DNA of 64,000 nt from Serpula lacrymans var. lacrymans S7.9 (lineage: Eukaryota; Basidiomycota; Agaricomycetes; Boletales; Serpulaceae), in NCBI RefSeq assembly GCF_000218685.1, contig NW_006763299.1, positions 62,001 to 126,000 on the forward strand, in the 5' to 3' direction. This document shows positions 10,772 through 20,635 of this stretch, in pieces. The notes under the pieces were generated by a model. That model was not told the DNA's origin, searched no databases, and worked only from the letters and a program-made list of their open reading frames with translations. The translations under genes and the position numbers were made by a program. How positions within the stretch are numbered: the first letter of the stretch is position 1; every line of letters starts with the position of its first letter.

Positions 10772-11142
10772 ATGTGAGTATTGTTTACTTTGACTGCGAG
10801 ACACTTTTTTCTCGTTGTCTATGATGTTTGAGGCATTTGGCTTTATGCAGGAGCGCACCCTGCAGTGCAGAAACCTATCTCAGCTACCTTCGGGGGACTT
10901 GCTTTGGCAGGATCTTTCCCGCTTTTTCTGATTCTTTCTTGGTTTTTCATTCGATTTGCCAATATTTTGTTGCTGACTCTCTCCTTTGCAGGTTTGTATT
11001 GTAGCATCGATATAACGAGTACTTGTAAAATGAATCGGATGTTTCTAAAAATTCTTTCAGTGTCTACCCTCAGTTCTATTATTCAGTGTGGGTGCACATC
11101 CCAACCCCGACGTCGTTTGCTGCAACGATTTTGCGAAAATGA
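10772..11142 (+). CDS. Tentative small gene with an intron in its start codon
   Basis: Proposed exons 10772..10773, 10851..10991 and 11061..11142 give 74 residues. The ATG would be split by a 77-nt intron (AT|GTGAGT ... TATGCAG|G). The frame then stays open through a second intron to a C-terminal block VYPQFYYSVWVHIPTP and the terminal ILRK. A TATA box at a suitable distance supports transcription. An overlapping frame in exon 2 (PISATFGGLALAGS followed by hydrophobic residues) also looks protein-like and would give a membrane protein, so the frame choice is uncertain. No family was recognised. Very small, multi-intron genes of this kind are often mitochondrial membrane or ribosomal subunits, but I cannot assign this one. 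Confidence 0.28.
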
Positions 11143-11474
11143 AATAAGTTTATCTCGTCATGTCAAATAAATGTAAGTGTGCTATGACAAAGTCAACACG
11201 TCAGATTGAATTGAGTTCCTCACTTAAAGCCCGTCCACGTCAATGCACTCGTATTACGGCTGGCATACCATCTCCTCGACATGAACGCATGCTTAGTTAC
11301 TTGATGACGGCCCTGGGCCGTGAGGGATAACTTGTCCGATGATATAGGCGATGTTTGAAATACTGTTCCGCTTAGAACGTAGGACATTCGTAGGACCTAC
11401 TGTATTTTATGTCAAGGTTCGATGCATATGTGTTGCCTAGCATGGCACTGAAGGTAAAGGTAACAGATTAAAAA
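11143..11474. other. Intergenic, no gene recognised
   Basis: Short frames only, downstream of the tentative small gene. Confidence 0.45.
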
Positions 11475-11900
11475 TCAGTAAAAAAGCACGGTACATAGCT
11501 TGTTTTCGGCTGGGGATTCGTAGGTGCCACAGGAAGTCCAAGACAATAAATGGTTAGACGGCGAATTAGAGAGCACACAGGTCGGATGGACGTGATACCC
11601 TGAAATAAGATGATTGGCTGCCATGACTGTTGACGCTCTGTTACGATACGATCGGACTGAAAACGCACCGGCAATGAAATCAGATATCCGGTTGACATTT
11701 TTGTGTATACCTGGGAGTTCGATGTCGAGAGCTGAGACTTTCGTTTGTGCAATGTGTGAATAGGAAAAAAGCGAGGCGGTGAGGTAAAACTCCGCGCGCA
11801 TGGGTGAATCGAGGTCTGACTGGTACCGCATCTGGACTGTCAGCAAATTTGTAGACATATAGCTGCTATAGGGGGATCCACGACTGGCCAGAATAGACAT
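11475..11900 (-). CDS. Hypothetical ORF, unknown
   Basis: An uninterrupted frame of 141 codons with a good ATG sits 87 bp from the start of the divergent transcription-factor gene. The first ~80 residues have normal amino-acid composition (for example RYQSDLDSPMRAEFYLTAS); the remainder looks less coding-like. A donor-like GTGCGT occurs where the composition changes, so the true gene could be shorter or spliced. No motif or family was recognised; it may equally be a non-coding promoter region. Confidence 0.22.
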   Translation of the reverse strand: MSILASRGSPYSSYMSTNLLTVQMRYQSDLDSPMRAEFYLTASLFSYSHIAQTKVSALDIELPGIHKNVNRISDFIAGAFSVRSYRNRASTVMAANHLISGYHVHPTCVLSNSPSNHLLSWTSCGTYESPAENKLCTVLFY

Positions 11901-11986
11901 GCCAACGGATATCTGCTAAAGCTCAATAGCACAAGGCGTCGCTCGTTCCAACAGCCTTCCCTCTCTCTTCTTCCCGCACATCGACC

Positions 11987-14900
11987 ATGAATCCCAACCT
12001 CGACCCCGGCAAACGACACTCCACTGCAGAAGGCTCAGCTAGCATCGCACGTAAAGGTGGCCTCTCGTGTGCAGAGTGTCGCAGGTACGCTCCATATGTC
12101 CAATACCCAGTCCATGACATCACACCAACATACCTCATGCAGGTCAAAGTTGAAATGTGACAGGTGCTCACCATTGTAGCCAGCTAGAGCCTATTTTTCT
12201 GACTATCTTGGTGTTTCAGAGTATTCCCGTGTCAGTCTTGCATTCGGAGAGGGTGTGGCAACATCTGTCCAGACGGTAAGTAACCCCACTTTATATACCT
12301 CCTCGACTCTGACTACACGTTTTGTATCCTTTTATCTCCAGGGACTCTAAGCGCCACTAAGGGAAACAAGTATGTGTTGTTCATCTCGGTTATGTAGAGC
12401 ATCTGTCCGACTCGGAGTCTAACTTTGGCTAGGGTTCTCATGGCTCATGCACAGCGCCTGACGGACCAAGTAAAGTCTATGACTGATAGAATCAAAGAAT
12501 TAGAGCATGCTCTACAGGAGGCTCAAAAGAGCACCGGCGGTGCAAGCGGATCACACCCACTCCTCCGGCCTTCCGTGGTCAAAGATGATGACGGTGAACA
12601 ACTAAATTTACAGACGCTGTTTGACCAAGAAGCCGAAGGCATATCCGACGCTATCGGCTCGCTCTCAATTGGTATCGACGGCCAGGCAAAGTACCATGGC
12701 GAATCAGCAGGATCAGAGGTAATGCTTCCTTGGCCAAAGTCCCGGTTCAACTCTAACATTATCTCCGTCACGCAGTACTTCCAGGAGTTGCTTCCTGTCG
12801 GTTATATTTACATTTCCCCAGATAAGCTAGCTGAACTTTTCATTAGCCCGAACAAAATGAACGTCGTATGCTACAAGATGCCAAAAATCTCGGCCTGCCA
12901 TATGAAATCGTCGATCTCTGCAATGCTTTCCCCTTCGGGTTACGGGACTGTCCATACACAAAGCACCAGTTTGTATCCTTTCTACCCACGCGTGAACGTG
13001 CTCTAGAGCTGGCTGAACTGTACTATGATAATGTCGCCTGGATGTACGTGGCTGAGCTATCTTTGCTTAACTTTCCTTGTCGTTGATGATGCATTCTTAT
13101 ATGTAGGTATGACCCTATCGTACGCAATGATTTCATGACCACCATCATGGTCCCGATATATGGCAACACTGGTATCGTTAATGTTGACAGTGTTCACTCT
13201 CACCGCATATCCGTGTTTTTTATGCTCCTCGCATCTGGTATCCTATATGATAATCACCCATCAGCGGCTGTCATTGCAGAACAGTATCGCGCACTTGCGC
13301 TGGCCTCTTTTGGACTTGACTCTGTATTGCAAGAAGCCACCTGTGCCACTGTACAAGCGCTATTGATGATAGTCAGGTATATTTACATTTCAGATCGTAC
13401 CAATAATGAGACTAGATGGCTTTTGGTGGGCATGTGTTCGAGAGTCGCTCAGATTGTGAGTGTAATTCCATCTTCGATTAATATGTTTTATTAATTGATC
13501 ACGTGTCTATTTCAAAGATTGGGCTGCGTAAGAGCGTCCTTCCAAAGAAGTAGATATGGAGCTGATAACATTACAGAACGAGATAGTGCTGGATGGAATC
13601 TAGGCCATGAAGAAATCCAGAGGAGGCGTGTATTGTTTTGGGAAATATATACATTCGACGCTTGGACTGTAAGCCCTTTTTTCTTTCTTTTTCATTGAAT
13701 ATCAAGCTCAAACCTTTCACTTCTCAGAGTGTCGTCAATGGCAGACCACCTTCTCTGAGCATTAATCACACCGACTGTCGATTCCCCGACGATCTTGATC
13801 CCACTCTCAAACCTTCAGGCAACGTTGAGATGGGCTGTATGTTGATTTGTTTCCTTAATCATTTGCTGGGTTGTTGATATCTTGTGCAGGGCATGCATGG
13901 AAGTTCCGATACTCCGCGTTTTGTCTCTCCATCTCTGTCCAACACGTTTTCAGCGCCAGAGTACCTTCCTACTCAACTGTACTAGAACTTGACAGGAATA
14001 TCCGGAAATTCCCTCTACCAAATCACCTCCAATCTCCTATGCAGGTATCTGAAGCGGGGCGAGCGTGGTCCTCAGAACGCACGCGTGCAATGCAACAATA
14101 CTGTGCTCTATGTGTGAGGGAGTCGAGTGAGTTTCATTGTGTCTATCAAATTTCGTAGCTCATGTTGGGATCCGACGTAGACTTGCTTTACATCCACAGG
14201 AGCTACTTTGCGCAAGCTACGCGCGAGGCTTCTAACAATCCCCTAACGCATAAATATGCACCTTCAGTTTTGGCTGCATATCGTAGTGCATGCCGTTTAA
14301 TATCGAGTCTCAGGGGTTTGTATGCCGTCCATCCACTAGCAACGAGCCTACAGTGGTTCTTTTGGTCAGGAATATATTCGTCATGTGTCAGTCGTCATCG
14401 TAGTGTTCTTTTCTCTTTCTTGCTGACTTGAGATTGTAGATTTTGCTGGGTGCCTTGGTTGTGGAGAGTCCTCGATGCAGCCTGGCCCGCAATGCGCTGC
14501 AAGAGCTGGATCAAGCACTTATATTTTATGATGAAGGGTCCGTCAACTGCAGACCACCAGCCACTATCGTACGTTCCCACTCCAATGTCGTTGTCACTTG
14601 GACTTGTGTTCACATTTTCCTAGACAATGCTTCAAAAGTTACGTCAGCGTGCTTTTGCAACCTTCACAGCTGCACAGACAGGCATACTGGATAGAAGTAG
14701 TCCTACATCAAGTAACCCTTCTGCACCAGATGAGCTTGAAGTCCTCGGAGGACGTAAATCCATCATAACCAACAAGTCACCATCTTCTTCTCCTGCCTCC
14801 CATGCAACATCCTCTCCGCATTGTGGTACTTACCACACTCTCCGTCACGCGAGCGACGACTTTATCAAGCAATTCGGTTCTGCAAACCCATCTCTCATGG

Positions 14901-15268
14901 AGTACTATGGTGCACTCGGTAACCCAGGGCTTGTACTCCCTGCGACTAAGGACTTTGATATGCCGTATGTAGGAGATCAAACGTCAGGCGAATACAGTTT
15001 GTCTCCACTTAGTGGTTCAGAGGACTACAATACTCCCTCGCAATCTTTCGATCTTGGCCAACACATAGATTCAATGACTTATGGGGATAACCAGCGCACA
15101 CAACCTACGTATCAGCAGTCGGGACGCAGTGAGACCATCCAGCCGCGCCAACCTGATCTCCAACGACATGCTCAATCTGAAAATATACCCACACGAGAGT
15201 ACAACCAGGAAGAAATCTGGCGCGATTTCATTTCTCATCTAGGGATGTCTAGGCCCAATCAATCGTGA
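11987..15268 (+). CDS. Zn2Cys6 fungal transcription factor
   Basis: Fifteen exons: 11987..12084, 12143..12163, 12220..12275, 12342..12369, 12433..12718, 12776..12796, 12847..13043, 13107..13455, 13518..13527, 13577..13668, 13728..13836, 13890..14126, 14181..14386, 14440..14568, 14624..15268; 827 residues, all phases closing. Zinc cluster at residues 28-56 (CAECRRSKLKCDRVFPCQSC, then IRRGCGNIC). A coiled-coil linker follows (RLTDQVKSMTDRIKELEHAL). The middle homology region is recognised by AFPFGLRDCPY, ELAELYYDNVAWMYDPI, GLQRDSAGWNLG and RRRVLFWEIYTFDAW. The C-terminal ~180 residues are Ser/Pro/Gln-rich and may activate transcription. Known: this class binds CGG-type sites as dimers. The target pathway is unknown. 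Exon 9 is 10 nt; exons 2 and 6 are 21 nt each. The donor of exon 6 (GTCGGT) is weak and that junction is the least certain. Confidence 0.9.
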
Positions 15269-15449
15269 TTCATAGAAATGTTTTTTCTTGATTTCTGTTT
15301 TCCCCCGTTTTTCTTTCCTTTTCTTGATTGCTTAAATGTTGTCTTTCCGTCGATTCATCGTATGTGTATCTAAAAATTGATTTGTAATCGTGCTTTCTGT
15401 AGATGTCATTTGCTACCCGTGCATTCTTGTAAATTATACAGTGTCCATC

Positions 15450-17123
15450 CTAATTAATATTATCGTCGTTTACTTTCTCAGCCGCTCCGCGATCAGCAGC
15501 TTCCATAACCTCCAGTAGTGTGTCAATATTGGGTGAGACGACGAATCTCTTGTTAACTTCTCCGATGACGTTCAGCCGTTTATTCACCGAGTCGAGAAAC
15601 ACAGCATGTTGCAAAAATGATGGTTGGGTAGAAGCAGAAACCTGTAAAAAATATATGGGTACATAAGTAATTAGGAGCCAGGAGTACATAAAGTATAGGT
15701 GACGAACGTCCATGACGATGTTGTTTCCCAGGCGCATCTTGACAGCCCCGCTTCGATAGACTTCTAGCTGGCCTATGATCCCGTCGACCTTTTCGGCCTC
15801 CTCCTTTTTGACCACCTCACCTTCGGGAACAGCTGAGGTGCGCGCCGAGTCTGTCGATGAACCTGGAGCAGGTGGCTTGACGCCTGGAGCAAAAGAGACT
15901 TTTTTACCTTTAGTGTCAGATGTAGGGGCGGGGTCGGGAGCATCCAAGTCCATCGAGACAGGTCCAAATTGAGGCGGTGGTGGGGGAAGGAATGTAGGGA
16001 AAGGTTCGGGGAACTGGAAGAAATACAAGCGTTCTTGTCTCATATTGACGTCGCCCTATTTAAGTAGATGATAGTCAGGGATTGTGTGGTGAATGATTGA
16101 ATGATGACAAGATTCACATACCTCTATGTTGGCTTGCAGAGCAAAATCCTCGATGAGGTCTTCAAGCTCTTCTTCCTCCTCACTTTCGCTCAGGTCGAGC
16201 GCGTTCGCTAGATCAACTTCGCCAGCAGGAGCTTCTTCCTCCAGGTCTGGTGGTATATCTTTTTCTAGATATTTCCCCCGTCATCGCATAGCATCATACG
16301 AAATGACCTGCCATACGTACCTTTCCCTTTTAGAGCCTCAGGCAATTCGAGCTCTTCTTTCTCAATCTTAACTGCTTTCTTTTTCCCATCTTTTCTTTCT
16401 TTCCTGAGACTCTCCGGGGCCATCCAATCCATTTGCCTCACATTCTCCATGTCAATAATCTGTACTCCATCGTCAGGATCCGAGTATACTTCCTCGTCGT
16501 CATCGGCCTTCTTTTGGTCCTTCGTAGTTGCACTCCCGTGCAACACGTTCTCCCTTTCTGTTTTTAATGAAGGTGCGGCGGTGTTTGAGAGTCCTGCGCC
16601 GAGTGCGGACGCGTTACTTGGACCGAGTGGGACTATGGGTGTGAAATTCGACCGAGGTGCACTACGCCGTGCTGACGTGCCTCCGAGAGCAGGACCCATG
16701 GCGAATGGACCACTGGCAGTCATCTCAACTACTGGACGAGGAGCAGCACCGCGTCCCTCGCCTCCCCTGCCACGACCTCGTCCTCGTCCGCGTCCTCTAT
16801 CTCCAGCTGCAGGAATCGCCGGTGTCGTTGGTTCCTATAAGTGGGCGTTATACCACCAAGAAGATGATGCAAAGTTACAGACGCACTGGTTTGACTTCCC
16901 TGTATGAGATATGTTAGCCTACTTGGCTGCTATAGATTGCGTGATTACCGTACTCCTTTTTCCTACGAGCAGGTATGGTTGGCACGAATTTTAGTCTTTG
17001 AGTTCCCTGTCTGGTGACTTCGGACTGTTTTTTGGCCATGCTTGTGATAGCTTTTGAGCCTGATGAAGGGCCTGCATCTGAGGATGGACCTGCATTTTGT
17101 TGTGAATTCTGTTCTGCAGACAT
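15450..17123 (-). CDS. RPC53: RNA polymerase III subunit RPC53 (RPC4)
   Basis: Six exons, complement(16954..17123), (16887..16899), (16321..16834), (16122..16264), (15708..16055) and (15450..15641); 459 residues. N-terminal block TQRLKFVPTIPARRKK is typical of RPC4. A DRGRGRGRG run and a Ser/Pro-rich stretch follow, then an acidic Glu-rich segment and the conserved C-terminal domain: RLYFFQFPEPFPTF, KVDGIIGQLEVYRSGAVKMR, and ASTQPSFLQHAVFLD. Known: RPC53 dimerises with RPC37 and this subcomplex aids initiation, termination and reinitiation by Pol III in the nucleus. Exon 2 is a 13-nt microexon, required to join the RRKKE and EPTTPAIP blocks in phase. Tail-to-tail with the transcription factor gene; only about 180 bp separate their stop codons. 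Confidence 0.92.
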
Positions 17124-17274
17124 TTCTGTAATGAGTGGTGGCGGGAACAGAAGTGCAGTTATTTATTGGTATCGCACGTGGTTATCAGTTATCTCTTAGC
17201 CCGGTCGATAATCAGTGATGCCATGAAAATTTCACCTGTCATCCTACTAACGACATTCTTCTTTGTTTATAACC

Positions 17275-18429
17275 ATGGCAGAGCCAAAGCATGTCCATGC
17301 AACATATAATGACATCCACAATATCATCAAGGTCTCAGCTGAAAAAATAGCAGAGTTCAAGCCAAACATGCTCATAGCTATTGGTACGTGTTTCGGCTTT
17401 TCTGATCTAGGCCATCTGCTGATCTGGCCCTGGACTTAAGGTGGAGGGTTAGTACAGTACCCTCTTTCCATAATTTCTAACTCGTCGAGCTATGGTTATC
17501 TTGAAACAGTGGTTTCTTTCCCGCTCGCGTTCTGGTAGGTGCCACCGTATCATCGATAGTAGCTCGAAAGAATAACCAGGCATCGTTTCAGCGTACCTTT
17601 TTGAAAGATGCTTCTACAAAAAGAAACATCCCTATCCAAGCCATCGGTCTCTCTTTGTATGAATCTCTGCCAGGCACGACTGCAGAGCAAATCGGTAGTG
17701 AAGTCATCCGGACGCAATGGTTGTATGTATGCTGGCGTTGGTCGTATGTTTATCCACCAACCACATTTCCTTCCCCAGGGGCCCTGATTCGGGAAAGACC
17801 TTGATTGGAAGAAGGGCCTTGATCGTGGTAAGCAGATATCCTCGGAGTTGTCTTATCAGATATACACGAGCTAATCGATGACAGGACGAAGTTGATGATT
17901 CCCGAAAAACCCTCCAGTAGGATTGTTCCCGTCTGAACTGTTTTACCATTCCGCTGACTCCTGATTCAACGACACTCAGTTACGCTTTGACGGAGCTCCA
18001 AAAAGACGTCGAACTTGAACTGGCTGCGTTTCCAGAATCGGAACGTGATGCTCTTCGCACCAAGTTTGCGATCTTCGTGGTGCACAATAAATTGAAGCCC
18101 AAGTTCGCTCAATTGCCGCCTGACATACCGTGAGCATGAAAAGTGGTGTGGGTGTCTCACATGATTTGACTAGCGCATGCTTTAGATACTATGCAGGAGC
18201 TGAGATAGACGATCTTTGGTGAGTGACGGTCAAGCTCTTGAGAGCTTTTTAGCTTTGCGGAAATACCGATCATCGTTTTCTCTTTTACAGGCTGGATTAT
18301 CCGTGGGAGGCCGGGTGAGTTTTTTCTCATCACACGCAAGGTGGAAATCGCTAAAGGCGATGATTCTGTACTACCAGAGACATAGAAGAGCACGACAGGC
18401 TTGCAGCAGCAGACAAGGAGAACAAGTGA
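17275..18429 (+). CDS. HPT1: Hypoxanthine-guanine phosphoribosyltransferase HPT1
   Basis: Ten exons: 17275..17383, 17441..17447, 17510..17534, 17592..17722, 17779..17827, 17886..17917, 17980..18129, 18186..18218, 18291..18314, 18378..18429; 203 residues, near the length of yeast Hpt1. Motifs: NIIKVSAEKIAEFKP at the N-terminus, the IAIGGGGFFPARVLRTFL phosphate-binding region, IGSEVIRTQWL, the PRPP-binding loop VDEVDDSRKTLHYAL, and the C-terminal LDYPWEAGDIEE. Reaction: PRPP plus hypoxanthine or guanine gives IMP or GMP (purine salvage, cytosol). It fits Hpt1 better than Xpt1 because of the KVSAE and FKP segments. Exon 2 is only 7 nt and encodes part of the GGGG turn. Confidence 0.93.
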
Positions 18430-18877
18430 GAAGAACAGAAGTGCACGAGAGTTGCATAAATGTATCTTAGCGAGGTAGTGATTGGAGGTTGTAGGAGTGA
18501 TGCTGTAAACTGTATACTGCAGAGCAATTCTATTGGACGGAAGTATTGTGGCTATGGCATTGGTTGACCGAGTCGGACACGGTCCTGAATAATCTTAGCG
18601 ACATCCCTGTGTTTTCTTTCATCAGTGTTTGCTTGCAACCACCATTTGTGACACGTTGTCCCGATATTCCCGAAATACTCCAAAGTAAAAGCCAAAACAC
18701 CAAAAGGCCAACGAATAAGCGCTTGCACTGCAGTTGTGATCTTCATATTCAAGCGTCAGCTTTTGATTTGTTTTTCTTCCATCAGCTGCGCCTTATTCCG
18801 ACACTGGCGCATTTTTGCCGGCCAGTACAAAAGCGTCCTTCCTGCTCTTCTAGCCACCCCTCCGACTCTTTTCTTGC
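18430..18877. other. Intergenic between HPT1 and the carrier gene
   Basis: No gene recognised; contains the HPT1 3' flank and the promoter of the mitochondrial carrier gene. Confidence 0.5.
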
Positions 18878-20224
18878 ATGGCTGAAGAACCTGACTACGA
18901 GTCCCTGTCACCCAATGCGGGTCTCGGTGTACGCATTTTGCTCTCATGTTGCCCTTTTTTACTTATTTTTTTTTGGGCAGGTAAACATGTTGGCCGGTGC
19001 TTTGGTGGGTTATTTTGCCTAGTCTTGTGTTCAAGGACTCGGGAAAACGTTTTGTTCGAGTTTTGTCCCTTTTGGAATCTTCGTTCCATGGTTTTTTGTT
19101 GACACATCACGACATTCAGGCTGGTATCACGGAACATGCGGTCATGTTTCCTGTCGATAGCATAAAAGTCAGCACTTCTATCTTTCCCGGATCTCGCTTT
19201 TTCAACTTCTATGTTTTCAGACGCGAATGCAAGTTTTTGCTACTTCGCCTGCAGCAGTGTACACAGGGATTGGCAATGCCTTCACCCGAATATCATCCAC
19301 GGAGGGTATGCGTGCTCTATGGAGGGGTGTATCGTCGGTGATACTGGGCGCAGGGCCAGCTCATGCTGTTCACTTTGGGATGTATGAAGCCATGAAAGAG
19401 TTGGCAGGTGGAAATGAGGAAAGCAACCGCAACCAGTGGATCGCGACATGTGAGTGTCTTTGATTTCGAGCCAAGTCCCATTCATATTGCACTTTTGGTG
19501 CCATATTGTCCTGTAGACGCGTCTTTTCTCGTAACTTGTTACTGATATGTGAACTACAGCACTAGCTGGTGCATCTGCGACCATCGCAAGTGATGCTTTG
19601 ATGAACCCATTCGATGGTGAGCTTCTACGCAACGTCTATCTTACCAAACCATGGCTAACAAGTACTTGCAAACAGTTATCAAACAAAGGATGCAGGTGCA
19701 TCAATCAGAATTTCGCTCAGTCTTCACCTGTGCGCGGGTAGTGCATCAGACTGAAGGCCTATCCGCTTTCTACGTGTCATACCCCACGACGTTGATGATG
19801 TCGGTTCCATTCACCGCTGTTCAATTTACCGTTTACGAACAGATAAAAAAACTAATGAACCCTTCGGGGGAATATTCTCCTGTTACGCACATGGTCGCTG
19901 GTGGTTTGTCAGGTGGTGTGGCTGCTGGAGTGACGACGCCACTGGATGTTGCAAAGACACTGCTACAAACGCGGGGCTCGTCACAAGATCCGGAAATTCG
20001 CAAAGTTGGTGGGATGGTGGATGCTTTCCGGATTATATGGCAAAGGGATGGCATGAAGGGATTTTCGCGAGGATTGTCACCGCGAGTGCTAACGTTCATG
20101 CCAAGTAATGCATTGTGCTGGTTATCGTATGAATTCTTCAGTGAGTGGCCTCTATTTTCTTTTGTGTTGGAGTGGAACTGATGTATGCTTGGCAATGCTT
20201 GCAGAGGCTGCTATACGCGAATAA
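18878..20224 (+). CDS. MRS3/4: Mitochondrial iron carrier (mitoferrin, MRS3/4 type)
   Basis: Seven exons: 18878..18928, 18981..19004, 19120..19167, 19221..19449, 19560..19616, 19676..20140, 20205..20224; 297 residues, the usual size for SLC25 carriers. All three repeats carry the Px[DE]xx[KR] signature: PVDSIKTRMQ, NPFDVIKQRMQ and TPLDVAKTLLQTRG. The second signature with FDVIKQRMQ and the LAGALAGITEHAVMFPVD start are typical of mitoferrins. Known: these inner-membrane carriers import Fe2+ for haem and Fe-S cluster synthesis. Other SLC25 members with similar signatures (for example S-adenosylmethionine carriers) are less likely. The gene is intact. Confidence 0.92.
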
Positions 20225-20635
20225 CGTCGATACAAACATTGATACTGCTATAATAGACTGCTGATGTTGGGATGAGGATTGTGGAGGACTTGACGCGCTC
20301 TTTTTCTCGAATCTGAACTCTTCCATCAGCTTCCTCTCATATTATGTGCTTTTCGTCATCTTCCAACTACATTACTGGGTACCCATATACTTTTTCACGG
20401 TGCAACGCAACAATTTCATGCTACACAGACTAGACGTGCCATTGCAACTGGTGGAATGAATGGAAAATTTTTGCGTAATAGAAATGCATAGTCTAATAGA
20501 CGTAAAAGGTCGGACCGCCTGGCTGCAAATGAAATGTGTGGTCGTATTTGGGAGCCAGACCACGACCTTCAAGTTAGAGCACTGAAAGTTGTACAATCCT
20601 CAGTCTAAATCCAACGACGGGTCCTCTCTTTTCTT
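20225..20635. other. Intergenic between carrier and PAT1
   Basis: No gene recognised; contains the 3' flank of the carrier and the PAT1 promoter. Confidence 0.5.

Noticed and set aside
12797..12817. 21-nt intron in the transcription factor (GTTATA...CCCCAG)
   Set aside because: Too short for a spliceosomal intron and leaves the wrong frame; the 50-nt intron 12797-12846 closes the phase and matches the family.
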